In this document: piece after piece, positions 55,198 through 63,771 of the stretch
Layout of the letters: each line of letters begins with the position of its first letter
How positions within the stretch are numbered: the first letter of the stretch is position 1
Position numbers and translations under genes: made by a program
DNA from: Microcystis wesenbergii NRERC-220
Lineage (GTDB): Bacteria > Cyanobacteriota > Cyanobacteriia > Cyanobacteriales > Microcystaceae
Reading direction: 5' to 3'
Length of the DNA stretch: 64,000 nt
NCBI RefSeq assembly: GCF_032027425.1
Contig: NZ_JAVSJA010000001.1
Location: 4,538,001 to 4,602,000 of the forward strand
The notes under the pieces: model-generated
What the model saw: only the letters and a program-made list of their open reading frames with translations
What the model was told of the DNA's origin: nothing
The model's database searches: none

Positions 55198-56535
55198 ATG
55201 CAAAAACCTTTAGCATGGCATTGGCGATCGCTTCCTCTGCATCAGCGCACTGGTTCCGAGGTTTTTGCTTGCTTATTCTCCCAAGATGCGATCGCTACTT
55301 TACTAGAAAGTCCCTATCCGGGTAATTCCCTCTCCCGTTACTCTCTTTGTGCTGGTTCCCCGCGTCAGCTTTGGACCCCCGCACTGGGCGAAATTTTGCC
55401 CTTTTTAAGCAGTTTACTCCCCCAAACTCGATCGGATGTGCTTCCCGACCATCTTCCCTTCCATGGCGGTTGGTTGGGGTGGTTAGGCTACGATTTAGCT
55501 TGGGAAATAGAAAAATTACCCGACAGGAAAGCTGATACTCTCCCTTTTCCCGTCGCTTATTGGTATGAACCAGATAGTTTTGCCCTTCTCGATCACCAAG
55601 CACAAATTCTCTGGTTAGCTGCCACTAAACCCGAAGATTTAGATAAATACGAACAATCTTTAACCACTAACCCTGATTTTGAGTTGATCGATCCTCATCC
55701 CTCTCCCTTAATCTTTTATACTTCTCAACTCGACTACGAAAAAGCTGTTAAAAAAGCCTTAGATTATATCAGAAAAGGTGATATTTTTCAAGCAAATTTA
55801 TCCCTAAGATTTCAAAGCACAACTAGGGCAAAAGGATGGCAAATTTATCGCAGTTTACAACAGATTAACCCTTCTCCTTTTGCCAGTTATTGGCGCACCC
55901 CTTGGGGAGAAATGATTAGTTGTTCTCCCGAAAGATTGGTAAAATTAGAAAGGGGAATAGCCAGCACTAGACCGATCGCTGGAACTCGTCCCCGGGGTAA
56001 AACCGAGGCACTCGATCGACAATTGGCCGAGGAACTATTAACGAATAAAAAAGAACGGGCCGAGCATATTATGCTAGTGGATCTAGAACGTAATGATCTG
56101 GGTAGAGTTTGTGAATGGGGATCGGTTGATGTGGATGAATTACTGACGATCGAGCGTTATAGTCATGTTATGCACTTGGTCAGTAATGTTCAAGGAAAAT
56201 TAGATAAAAAGTATCATGCTATTGATTTAATTAAAGCTCTTTTCCCCGGCGGAACAATTACCGGTTGTCCGAAAGTTCGTTGTCTAGAAATTATCGAAGA
56301 ATTGGAACCGGTGCGACGCAATTTATTCTATGGTTCCTGTGGCTATATTGACCTACGGGGTCATTTAGATTTGAATATTCTCATCCGTACCCTATTAATG
56401 ACTACTCAAGGGAATTTAAACACCGTTTGGGGACAGGTGGGAGCGGGAATAGTTGCCGATAGCGATCCCGAAAAAGAATGGTTAGAATCCCTTCATAAAG
56501 CTGAGGCACAATTAATCGCTTTACGTTCTTTTTAA
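55198..56535 (+). CDS. pabB: Aminodeoxychorismate synthase component I (PabB-like)
   Basis: A 445-aa chorismate-binding enzyme. C-terminal domain motifs: RKGDIFQANLSLRF, FASYWRTPWGEMISCSPERL, PIAGTRPRG, LVDLERNDLGRV, FPGGTITGCPKVR and YGSCGYIDLRG. FPGGTITG favours PabB over anthranilate synthase TrpE (usually FPAGT), but the loop reads PIAGT where canonical PabB has a catalytic Lys (PIKGT). It transfers an amino group to chorismate for folate synthesis; the partner glutaminase is not adjacent. Confidence 0.75.
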   Translation: MQKPLAWHWRSLPLHQRTGSEVFACLFSQDAIATLLESPYPGNSLSRYSLCAGSPRQLWTPALGEILPFLSSLLPQTRSDVLPDHLPFHGGWLGWLGYDLAWEIEKLPDRKADTLPFPVAYWYEPDSFALLDHQAQILWLAATKPEDLDKYEQSLTTNPDFELIDPHPSPLIFYTSQLDYEKAVKKALDYIRKGDIFQANLSLRFQSTTRAKGWQIYRSLQQINPSPFASYWRTPWGEMISCSPERLVKLERGIASTRPIAGTRPRGKTEALDRQLAEELLTNKKERAEHIMLVDLERNDLGRVCEWGSVDVDELLTIERYSHVMHLVSNVQGKLDKKYHAIDLIKALFPGGTITGCPKVRCLEIIEELEPVRRNLFYGSCGYIDLRGHLDLNILIRTLLMTTQGNLNTVWGQVGAGIVADSDPEKEWLESLHKAEAQLIALRSF

Positions 56536-56585
56536 TTTTTGATTTCAACAAACTAACCTATTGTTGCATCTAAAACCGATCTTTT

Positions 56586-56699
56586 TAAGTACCTAAGCAA
56601 AATTAATTACACATATCTAACTACCTCTTGCATGAGTGCCTTTTGCATGAGTGCCTTTTGCCTATCCTAACCAAGAAATTAATTTGGCACGACTACTTA
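56586..56699. mobile_element. 114-bp MITE-like element
   Basis: TAAGTACCTAAGCAAAATTAATT at the left pairs with AATTAATTTGGCACGACTACTTA at the right (imperfect terminal repeats of about 23 bp). The interior repeats TTGCATGAGTGCC. A related 105-bp copy lies at 62733-62837, and partial copies near 31360 and 48170. Confidence 0.7.
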
Positions 56700-56753
56700 C
56701 TTTTTACCTTATCTGCTATTTTGTAGGATAGCTTCCGATCTTGAACCCTATTC

Positions 56754-57719
56754 ATGAATCAAATTTCTATCGCTGTTACTTTTTTTCTTAGTTTAGTCTT
56801 GACCTCGCTTCCCTTTTTACTTTTGGGGGCAGCCGTTTCCAGTTTTTTGCTGGTTTTCGTCAATAAACAGCGATTAGCGGCGATATTTCCCCGTAATCGA
56901 CTGTTAGGAGCGATCGTTGGCAGTACAATCGGATTAATCTTACCCGTCGGACAATACGGCACGATTCCCGTCGCTAGAAGATTTTTATTAGAGGGAGTAC
57001 CCCCAGGGGTGGTGTTTAGCTTTCTCACCGCTGCACCTACCCTAAATATCGTCACTCTTTGGCTAACTTGGCAGACTTTCACCTATTCTAGTATTTTTTT
57101 CTATCGATCGCTTTCGGTCTGGTTAATGGCAATTTTTATCGGCACTCTCTTTAGTTTCTATCGGGAAAAACCCCGCACAGATAGCGAAATTCCCCTAGAA
57201 TCGAGTTTAGTTCTTTCCGGTAGTTTTTTACCGGAGGAAGCAGCCAGTCAACCCCTGCAAAGAGTCGGCAGTCTTGTTTATGAGTATAAAACTAGAGATA
57301 GGCAAGCTTGGCCAATTTCTCTGCAGTTATTTCTCGATAACTTTATCGATGAAGCACTGGAATTAGGGGGATTATTAATCATTGGCTGTGCGATCGCTAG
57401 TGTCTTTCAGCTATTATTACCTCAGAGTCAATTAATTGCCTGGGGGAATACTCCCGTTACTCAAATTCTCGTGCAGTTGTTTTTTGGTTTCACCCTCGCT
57501 GTTAATGCCAGTCTTAGCACTTTTGTCCCCGGTTCTTTAATTACTAATCTGTCCGTGGGTTCCACTCTAGCTTTTTTACTGGTCGCTTCCCTCATTGATA
57601 TTAAAGCTTTTATCCTCCTCCTATCAGCTTTCCGTCCTAAAATCGTCCTTTATTTCGGAATTTTATGCCTGTTAATGAGTTTTTTAGTGGCTCTGATCCT
57701 CAGTTTTTATCTAGGTTGA
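56754..57719 (+). CDS. Predicted permease (DUF318/YraQ-like)
   Basis: A 321-aa polytopic protein with about eight membrane segments. VTFFLSLVLTSLPFLLLGA at the N-terminus, PVGQYGTIPVARRF and a later SLITNLSVGSTLAFLLVAS are as in the COG0701 permeases. Function (metal, arsenite or organic) is not established. ATG 56754. Confidence 0.85.
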   Translation: MNQISIAVTFFLSLVLTSLPFLLLGAAVSSFLLVFVNKQRLAAIFPRNRLLGAIVGSTIGLILPVGQYGTIPVARRFLLEGVPPGVVFSFLTAAPTLNIVTLWLTWQTFTYSSIFFYRSLSVWLMAIFIGTLFSFYREKPRTDSEIPLESSLVLSGSFLPEEAASQPLQRVGSLVYEYKTRDRQAWPISLQLFLDNFIDEALELGGLLIIGCAIASVFQLLLPQSQLIAWGNTPVTQILVQLFFGFTLAVNASLSTFVPGSLITNLSVGSTLAFLLVASLIDIKAFILLLSAFRPKIVLYFGILCLLMSFLVALILSFYLG

Positions 57720-57737
57720 ATTTCTTCTGGGTCAGAA

Positions 57738-57835
57738 AAATTTTCTCTTGACAAAAGCCCCTTGACATGATATTATATTCATAATGGAAAATCCGTGCGC
57801 CTACAAGCCCTATTTTCCCAAGCATTTAAACTCTA
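57738..57835. repeat. 98-bp direct repeat, copy 1
   Basis: Nearly identical to 58772-58869, differing near TACAAG/TGCGAA. Contains TTGACA, 17 nt, TATTAT on the plus strand, a consensus promoter arrangement. On the minus strand it directly follows the end of a TPR coding remnant, so it is the 3' flank of a gene family. Confidence 0.9.
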
Positions 57836-57837
57836 AC

Positions 57838-58030
57838 TCATCTTGCCCATCTAAAAATCCCCTCTACCTTTAATTCTGCTTGCCGGAGTTGCGACAACAT
57901 AGTTTTATAGTTCTCCATAATTGTTTGGGTATAGGGATGATTTTCCCCTAATACTTGGGTAACAATCTTAATCGCTTCTCGATAGAGAGGTTCTGCTTTG
58001 CTTAAGATTTGGGAACTCCATAAAGATGAT
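57838..58030 (-). pseudogene. TPR-protein 3' remnant 1
   Basis: Reads ILSKAEPLYREAIKIVTQVL then GENHPYTQTIMENYKTMLSQ and LRQAELKVEGIFRWAR to a stop at 57838. This is the last tetratricopeptide repeat of a kinesin-light-chain-type TPR protein. No 5' part. Confidence 0.65.
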
Positions 58031-58110
58031 GATCCTGTTGATTAGCAATATCTATAGGCAACCCAACCTACGTTCATCTTATATTGAATTACACCCACCT
58101 ACTGAGAGGT

Positions 58111-58365
58111 TCAATAAGCATCTTTTCGATGAATACTACTCAATATGATAATCAGCATTTCTTGATCTTGAATTTTGTAAATGATGCGATAATCCCCTAT
58201 TCTAATTCGGTAGGTGTCATCATATCCTTTGAGTTTCTTGACTCCGCTAGGACGAGGTGTATCGGTAAGTAGTCTAATGGCAGTAATTAAGCGTTCGCGT
58301 TGTTGTTTGGGTAAGTTGTTTAGTTGTTTTTGAACTGGTTTCGGAATAATAACTCTGTAGTTCAT
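58111..58365 (-). CDS. RelE/ParE-superfamily toxin
   Basis: An 84-aa protein: MNYRVIIPKPVQKQLNNLPK, RPSGVKKLKGYDDTYRIRIG, DYRIIYKIQDQEMLIIILSS, the typical RelE beta-sheet core with GDYRIIY. Ribosome-dependent mRNA cleavage is likely by family; an active-site Arg/Lys set is present. It overlaps the antitoxin gene by 4 nt. Confidence 0.88.
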   Translation of the reverse strand: MNYRVIIPKPVQKQLNNLPKQQRERLITAIRLLTDTPRPSGVKKLKGYDDTYRIRIGDYRIIYKIQDQEMLIIILSSIHRKDAY

Positions 58366-58586
58366 GCTTGAGTTTCCTCATATTCTTCGAGGGTTAGATA
58401 GTCTCCTGCTTGATAAGCTGATTCAGAAGCGATTATGTTAGCTTGCTCTTCTTCTGTAATTTCTATTGCAGTATGTCGTTCTTTGATAAAGAGCAAAAAG
58501 TCAAGTAATTCAGTCAAAAGGGTGTCAGGTGTCTGCTCGATTTCTTTAATTAGTTGTTCTTTGAGTGTCATAGCTTTATCAGTCAT
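58362..58586 (-). CDS. Antitoxin of the RelE-type pair
   Basis: A 74-aa, acidic, helical antitoxin (MTDKAMTLKEQLIKEIEQTP; LLTELLDFLLFIKERHTAIE; GDYLTLEEYEETQA, DUF2281-like start). Its ATG...stop order places it upstream of the toxin with an ATGA overlap. Expected to repress its own promoter. A heptamer tract lies just before its start. Confidence 0.8.
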   Translation of the reverse strand: MTDKAMTLKEQLIKEIEQTPDTLLTELLDFLLFIKERHTAIEITEEEQANIIASESAYQAGDYLTLEEYEETQA

Positions 58587-58632
58587 CAGTCATCAGTTAT
58601 CAGTTATCAGTGAGCAGTAATCAGTTATCAGC
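58576..58632. repeat. Heptamer tract upstream of the toxin-antitoxin pair
   Basis: CAGTCATCAGTTATCAGTTATCAG with later degenerate copies, overlapping the antitoxin promoter region. Copy-number change here could alter its expression (inference). Confidence 0.7.
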
Positions 58633-58714
58633 GATTAATTCAATCATAGTCCATCATTCAATCATTCCAATCATAGTCGATGATTGGTGGTGGGTTACTG
58701 GACTAGGTAATAGG

Positions 58715-58744
58715 TGTAGGGGTAATTCATGAATTACCCCTACA
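58715..58744. repeat. 30-nt perfect palindrome (copy C)
   Basis: Half-site TGTAGGGGTAATTCA followed by its exact complement. Shares the flank CTAGGT.ATAGG with copy A. Confidence 0.9.
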
Positions 58745-58771
58745 ATCGGCTAGGTTTTTCTGGATGTTGTC

Positions 58772-58869
58772 AAATTTTCTCTTGACAAAAGCCCCTTGAC
58801 ATGATATTATATTCATAATGGAAAATCCGTGCGCCTGCGAACCCTATTTTCCCAAGCATTTAAACTCTA
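58772..58869. repeat. 98-bp direct repeat, copy 2
   Basis: Second copy of 57738-57835; followed by a shorter TPR remnant. Confidence 0.9.
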
Positions 58870-58930
58870 TCTTGATTCTGCTTGCCGGAGTTGCCAGAAT
58901 ATACTCCTATAATTCTCCATAAGGTTGACC
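58867..58930 (-). pseudogene. TPR-protein 3' remnant 2
   Basis: Reads LMENYRSIFWQLRQAESR then a stop at 58867-58869; the same end as remnant 1 (MENYKTMLSQLRQAE) with a deletion between this and the 98-bp repeat. Shows two former tandem TPR genes. Confidence 0.55.
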
Positions 58931-59077
58931 TGGAATAGTCTTCTGATAATATATCCAAAAGTCCCTATAATATCAAATCCGTCGCTTTTTATTGAAGTTA
59001 TCTAAAGCGGGAAAAATCCCTTTTATGTAGTCTGTGATACTGTTTTTTGGATTGAGATCGTCTAATGTCAAGAAAAT

Positions 59078-59262
59078 TGCTTCTAGGGTTCCGATTTAAG
59101 CGTCCTTAAATGTCAGGTCCGAGAGGAGCAAGCTAGTCTTAAATGAGCGGATCAAAAACTTTTCCGTCTAAGCTGGCTACACGGCGGGATAAAAGCCCGG
59201 GAGACTTTAAGGATAACTGTTTTGAGGCAGTGTCTTTGAAGACTCCCGGGTTATTGTATTTT
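59078..59262 (+). promoter_or_regulatory. Guanidine-I (ykkC) riboswitch with terminator platform
   Basis: Conserved core segments are in order: CTAGGGTTCCG (59083-59093), AGGTCCGAGAG (59115-59125) and ACACGGCGGGATAAAAGCCC with GGGAGA (59180-59204), the guanidine-I aptamer. The expression platform is a terminator: CCCGGGAG (59196-59203) pairs with CTCCCGGG (59243-59250), followed by TTATTGTATTTT. Aptamer folding would use the same CCCGGGAG strand, so guanidine should prevent termination (an ON switch). The gdmH start is 8 nt after this region. Confidence 0.9.
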
Positions 59263-59270
59263 GAGGTGAA

Positions 59271-60452
59271 ATGATGTCCGAGGAATCTACTTTTCAACCC
59301 CCGCATTTAACCGAAGCTCAACAGGCCCTAGAAAAAGAACGCCATTTGCCCCTAACCGGTTGGCAACAGGAAGTTTCTCAGGGGTTAACCTACGGTTTAG
59401 AGGCGGCCGATAGTATTCGCGATCGCAGTATTCCCACCTTTTCCAGGGGTGAGTTACCCCACTATGCGGGAATTAACACCTTTATGAAGGCCCCCTATTT
59501 GGAAGATGTGCGGAATGTGGGCAATTATGATGTGGCAATCGTGGGTGTTCCCCATGATTCGGGGACAACTTACCGACCCGGAACTCGTTTTGGTCCCCAG
59601 GGAATTCGGCGGATTTCGGCCCTTTATACGCCCTACAATTTTGAATTAGGAGTAGATCTGCGGGAACAAATTACTCTCTGTGATCTGGGGGATATTTTCA
59701 CCATTCCTGCTAATAATGAAAAGTCCTTCGATCAAATCTCTAAGGGGGTTGCCCATGTCTTTAGTTCCGGCGCCTTGCCGATTATTTTAGGGGGTGATCA
59801 TTCCATTGGTTTTCCGACAGTGCGGGGTATTTGTCGGCATTTAGGGGATAAAAAAGTCGGTATTATTCACTTTGATCGCCATGTGGATACCCAGGAAACG
59901 GATTTAGATGAACGGATGCACACTTGCCCCTGGTTTCATGCCACCAATATGAAAAATGCTCCTGCTAAAAATCTCGTCCAATTAGGGATTGGTGGTTGGC
60001 AAGTTCCCCGTCAAGGTGTTAAAGTTTGCCGCGAGCGGGCCACTAATATTTTGACCGTCACCGACATTGTGGAACGAGGCATTGATGCGGCCGCCGAATT
60101 TGCCTTAGAACGAGCTTTAGATGGTACGGATTGCGTTTGGATTAGTTTCGATATTGATTGCATTGATGCCGGTTTTGTCCCCGGTACAGGTTGGCCAGAA
60201 CCTGGCGGTTTATTACCCCGTGAAGCCTTAGCTTTATTAGGTAAAATTATCCAAAAAGCTCCCATTTGTGGTATGGAAGTGGTGGAAGTTTCCCCTCCCT
60301 ACGATATTAGTGATATGACCTCTTTGATGGCTACCCGTGTTATTTGTGATGCCATGGCCCATCTGGTTATTTCAGGTCAATTACCGCGTAAAGAAAAGCC
60401 CTATTATATTCATCCTCAAGCCAATCTGGCCGTTGACGAACCTTGGCAGTAA
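59271..60452 (+). CDS. gdmH: Nickel-dependent guanidine hydrolase
   Basis: A 393-aa ureohydrolase-family enzyme that hydrolyses guanidine to urea and ammonia. Metal ligands are visible: GGDHS (174-178, H177), FDRHVD (D202, H204, D206) and SFDIDCID (D294, D296). The DRHVD variant and the long N-terminal extension match the cyanobacterial GdmH (Sll1077 in Synechocystis) rather than agmatinase. hypA and hypB-type nickel chaperone genes follow, and a guanidine-I riboswitch precedes it. The GAGGTGA ribosome-binding site suits the ATG at 59271; a second ATG follows directly. Confidence 0.92.
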   Translation: MMSEESTFQPPHLTEAQQALEKERHLPLTGWQQEVSQGLTYGLEAADSIRDRSIPTFSRGELPHYAGINTFMKAPYLEDVRNVGNYDVAIVGVPHDSGTTYRPGTRFGPQGIRRISALYTPYNFELGVDLREQITLCDLGDIFTIPANNEKSFDQISKGVAHVFSSGALPIILGGDHSIGFPTVRGICRHLGDKKVGIIHFDRHVDTQETDLDERMHTCPWFHATNMKNAPAKNLVQLGIGGWQVPRQGVKVCRERATNILTVTDIVERGIDAAAEFALERALDGTDCVWISFDIDCIDAGFVPGTGWPEPGGLLPREALALLGKIIQKAPICGMEVVEVSPPYDISDMTSLMATRVICDAMAHLVISGQLPRKEKPYYIHPQANLAVDEPWQ

Positions 60453-60458
60453 TTTCCT

Positions 60459-60815
60459 ATGCACGAAACTGATATGACTAAGGCATTAATTATGACAGTT
60501 CGAGATTGGTATGATAGCCAACCTGAAAAGCTCAAAATTGAAAAAATTCATCTCATGGTTGGTGAATTTACCTGTGTTGAACCGGTCAGTTTACAATTTG
60601 CCTTTGAAGTTCAAACTGCCAATACTTTTCTTGCTGGCGTGGAATTAGCCATTAAAAATATTCCCCTAATTGCTTATTGTCATTGCTGCCAAAAGGATTA
60701 TAAACCCCAAATTGGCCAGCAATATTCCTGCCCAACTTGTCGATCACCGATGGAGGATATTCGTTCAGGTCGAGAGTTAAAAATTGACCACATTGAATAT
60801 TCTTTAGATTCTTAA
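60459..60815 (+). CDS. hypA: HypA-type nickel metallochaperone for GdmH
   Basis: A 118-aa HypA protein. Starts MHETDMTKA with the N-terminal His2 nickel site, and the zinc ribbon has CHCC (C74, C77) and CPTC (C91, C94). Usually it delivers Ni to hydrogenase or urease; here, between gdmH (6 nt upstream) and hypB, it is dedicated to loading the guanidine hydrolase (such copies have been named ghaA, from memory). Confidence 0.9.
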   Translation: MHETDMTKALIMTVRDWYDSQPEKLKIEKIHLMVGEFTCVEPVSLQFAFEVQTANTFLAGVELAIKNIPLIAYCHCCQKDYKPQIGQQYSCPTCRSPMEDIRSGRELKIDHIEYSLDS

Positions 60816-60846
60816 ACAAAGTTCGGCGATCGCTTCTACAAGTTCG

Positions 60847-61563
60847 ATGATCAATTATTCATTCTCAACTAAAATGCACCAAACTTTTGACGCGGCCCTA
60901 GAAATTAATCTACTTCATGCCAATCAAGCAGGAGCCGATCACAACCGGGAACATTTTGACGAGTGGGGCATTACCTGTTTAAACCTGATGAGTAGTCCCG
61001 GTGCGGGTAAAACTGTATTATTGGAAAAAACCCTCGCAGCCTTAAAAGATCAATTAAAAATGGCTGTTATTGAAGGCGATATGACTACAGAACTAGATGC
61101 AGAGCGCCTGAGACAATATGGAGTTCCGGTAATTGCCATTAATACGGGTCGCTCCTGTCACTTAGATTCCAAAATGGTAGCCGGGGGAATTCATCGTTTC
61201 CAAGAAGATTATAACCCCAAAGAGTTTGATTTATTGTTGGTGGAAAATGTGGGAAATTTAGTTTGTCCCGCCGAATTTGAGGTAGGGGAACACGCTAAAG
61301 TTGCTCTATTAAGTATTACTGAAGGAGAAGATAAACCCCTCAAATATCCAATTATGTTTCAAGAAGCGGATTGTCTGATTATTACCAAATTAGATCTGGC
61401 TCCTTATTTAGAGATTGATTTAAAACGTTTAGAAGCAAATGTTCGCTCCATGAATCCCGATGTAAAGATTATTGCTCTTTCTGCTCAAACAGGAGAAGGT
61501 TTAGAAGACTGGTTAAATTGGCTAAAAAGCCAAGTCAATAGGCCGAGGTTCTTGAATTGTTAA
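60847..61563 (+). CDS. hypB: HypB-type GTPase nickel chaperone for GdmH
   Basis: A 238-aa GTPase. Walker A SSPGAGKT (49-56), [50 protein letters not shown] (metal-site Cys and His) and [11 protein letters not shown] (NKxD-like) are diagnostic of HypB. It lacks the N-terminal His-rich storage stretch. Forms a chaperone pair with HypA (ghaA/ghaB-like). ATG 60847 or the internal [11 protein letters not shown] at 60874. Confidence 0.92.
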   Translation: MINYSFSTKMHQTFDAALEINLLHANQAGADHNREHFDEWGITCLNLMSSPGAGKTVLLEKTLAALKDQLKMAVIEGDMTTELDAERLRQYGVPVIAINTGRSCHLDSKMVAGGIHRFQEDYNPKEFDLLLVENVGNLVCPAEFEVGEHAKVALLSITEGEDKPLKYPIMFQEADCLIITKLDLAPYLEIDLKRLEANVRSMNPDVKIIALSAQTGEGLEDWLNWLKSQVNRPRFLNC

Positions 61564-61626
61564 TCAGTAACAGTTTTTGAGATTTATTTCTGTTTTACTA
61601 TCTGTCATCTCTAAAGGCTATTACCT

Positions 61627-62667
61627 ATGAAACGGCGCAATTTTTTCTCCTTACCTCTCGTTTTTTTTAGTAGCTTACTCCTGACCGTTAGTTGCAATCA
61701 AGCTCCTCAGCAAACCCCCAATGCAAGTAGTTCTCTGAGTAATACTGCCCCCATTGTCATTGGTTATAGTAACTGGGCCGGTTGGTGGCCCTGGGCGATC
61801 GCTGAAGAAGAGGGATTATTTGCTAAAAATGGGGCTAATGTTCAAATGAAATGGTTTGATGGTTATCTTGAATCCTTACAAGCTTTGGCCGCCGGACAAT
61901 TAGATGGAAATAGTCAAACTCTCAACGATACAATCGCTTTTGCAGGAGATGCAGTGAATGGTCAAGTTGCTGTTTTAGTCAATGATAATTCGTCAGGAAA
62001 TGATAAAATTATTGTCACAGAAGAGATTAAAACTATTCAAGATTTAAAAGGCAAAAAAGTTGCAGTCGAAGAAGGCGTTGTCGGTGACTTTCTCCTCAGT
62101 TTAGCCCTAGAAAAAGAGGGAATGAGCCGTAAAGATGTGCAAATTGTCCCCATGGAAACAGGGGCTGCTGCTGCCGCTTTTGCATCGGGAAAAGTAGATG
62201 CAGTTGGTGCTTTTCCACCTTTTTGGTCAACAGCCCTTAAAAGAAAAGGTTCTAAAGAATTAATTAGTTCTAAAGCTTTTCCCGGTGCTATTCCCGATTT
62301 ATTAGTTGTCAGTGCCAAATTGGTAAAAGAAAAACCAGAACAGGTTCAGGCTCTCGTAAAAACCTGGTTTGATGTCCGAGAGTTTATGGCTAAAAATCCC
62401 CAAAAAGCCGATGAGATTATGGCCAAGCGTGCCGGCATTAGCCCAGAGGAATTGGACTTATATAAAGAGGGAACGAAGTTTTTCACCTTAGAAGAAAACT
62501 TAGAAGCCTTTAGTCCGGGGAAAACCATGAAAAATATGCCCTTTGCCGCTCAAAAAATGGCTGATTTTATGAGGGAAGTTGGCTTTATTAAAAAAGTCCC
62601 CGATCTAACAACCATTTTCGATGCCCAATTTGTCAAGGCGTTGGCAAATCAAGACAAAAAATCCTAA
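61627..62667 (+). CDS. ABC transporter substrate-binding lipoprotein (NitT/TauT type), guanidine importer
   Basis: A 346-aa lipoprotein: signal with lipobox LLTVSC (Cys about residue 23), then a NitT/TauT-like fold (VIGYSNWAGWWPWAIAEEEG; DGNSQTLNDTIAFAGDAVN; VVGDFLLSLALEKEGMSRKD). It belongs to the riboswitch-controlled guanidine operon by position, so guanidine or a related compound is the inferred ligand. A MITE follows its gene. Confidence 0.85.
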   Translation: MKRRNFFSLPLVFFSSLLLTVSCNQAPQQTPNASSSLSNTAPIVIGYSNWAGWWPWAIAEEEGLFAKNGANVQMKWFDGYLESLQALAAGQLDGNSQTLNDTIAFAGDAVNGQVAVLVNDNSSGNDKIIVTEEIKTIQDLKGKKVAVEEGVVGDFLLSLALEKEGMSRKDVQIVPMETGAAAAAFASGKVDAVGAFPPFWSTALKRKGSKELISSKAFPGAIPDLLVVSAKLVKEKPEQVQALVKTWFDVREFMAKNPQKADEIMAKRAGISPEELDLYKEGTKFFTLEENLEAFSPGKTMKNMPFAAQKMADFMREVGFIKKVPDLTTIFDAQFVKALANQDKKS

Positions 62668-62732
62668 TTAGTCCCTCGAGCATTATCTACAAGATTGATT
62701 AGGGAGATAAGTTGACTTCAAGAATTGTTTGA

Positions 62733-62837
62733 TAAGTACCTAAGAAAAATTAATTACACATATCTAACTACCTCTTGCCTTTTGCCTCTTGCCTTTTGCC
62801 TATCCTAACCAAGAAATTAATTTTGCACGACTACTTA
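62733..62837. mobile_element. 105-bp MITE inside the guanidine operon
   Basis: Same terminal repeats as the 114-bp element at 56586 (TAAGTACCTAAGAAAAATTAATT ... AATTAATTTTGCACGACTACTTA). It lies between the binding-protein and permease genes, which are otherwise in one transcriptional unit. Confidence 0.75.
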
Positions 62838-62885
62838 ACTGGGTGATATTGGCTATCAAAATTATTCTTTTCTTTTAAAAATCCC

Positions 62886-63701
62886 ATGACCACAACACCT
62901 AAAACGCTTCCTCAAAGCACTTTTTGGCGGATTACCGAGGATATTCCCGAATCCCTCAAATGGACTTTAATGGTTTCCTCTATTATTGTCCCGCTGATTT
63001 TATGGTTACTAATCTCTAGTTTTGCGGGCATTGAATCCGTATTTTTGCCTTCTCCTTTAGCCGTTATTCAGGCCTTAGGAAAATTGGCAGAACAGGGCTT
63101 TTTAATTCAAGATACTATTACCAGTTTTTTACGAGTAGTTGGGGGCTTTTTTTTGGGAGGATTGTTTGCTATTCCCCTGGGGATTTTAATGGGAACTTTT
63201 CCGAGTATTCGTAGTTTAATGGAACCGATCATTGGCGTTGTACGTTATATGCCCGCTCCTGCTTTTATTCCCCTATTGGTTATTTATTTGGGTATTGGAG
63301 AAATGTCAAAAATTATGCTGATTTTTATCGGGACAATTTTCTTTAATACCCTGATGATTATGGATGCAGTTAAGTTCATTCCCCGTGAATTGATCGAAGT
63401 AACTTATACCCTTGGAGGAACGCGAAAACAGGTTTTATTTAAAGTGATTACTCCCTATATTATTCCTAATATTATTGATACTTTTCGCGTTAATATGGCG
63501 GCCGCCTGGAATTTGGTAGTGGTGGCGGAATTGGTGGCGGCCGATAATGGCTTAGGCAAACGCATTTTATTAGCCCAGAAATTTCTGAGAACCGATGAAA
63601 TTTTTGCCTGTTTAATTGTCCTGGGAATTATTGGCTTTGCCCTAGATTTAAGTTTTCGTTTGTTTTTGCAGTGGACTTGTAAATGGTCAATTACTCGTTA
63701 A
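62886..63701 (+). CDS. ABC transporter permease (guanidine importer)
   Basis: A 271-aa permease with about six membrane helices and the BPD_transp_1 (EAA) loop TYTLGGTRKQVLFKVITPYI, PNIIDTFRVNMAAAWNLVV. It pairs with the binding protein upstream and the ATPase downstream. 218 nt and a MITE separate it from the binding-protein gene, so it may also have its own promoter. Confidence 0.92.
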   Translation: MTTTPKTLPQSTFWRITEDIPESLKWTLMVSSIIVPLILWLLISSFAGIESVFLPSPLAVIQALGKLAEQGFLIQDTITSFLRVVGGFFLGGLFAIPLGILMGTFPSIRSLMEPIIGVVRYMPAPAFIPLLVIYLGIGEMSKIMLIFIGTIFFNTLMIMDAVKFIPRELIEVTYTLGGTRKQVLFKVITPYIIPNIIDTFRVNMAAAWNLVVVAELVAADNGLGKRILLAQKFLRTDEIFACLIVLGIIGFALDLSFRLFLQWTCKWSITR

Positions 63702-63771
63702 CTTAAAAACTCAATAACAGAGTTTATTCTGTCACCAGTAAAGTTATTTTAATGATAAGAGAAGAACCTTA

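Noticed and set aside
59271-60452. Agmatinase or arginase
   Set aside because: The DRHVD variant, guanidine-I riboswitch and hypA/hypB neighbours favour guanidine hydrolase.
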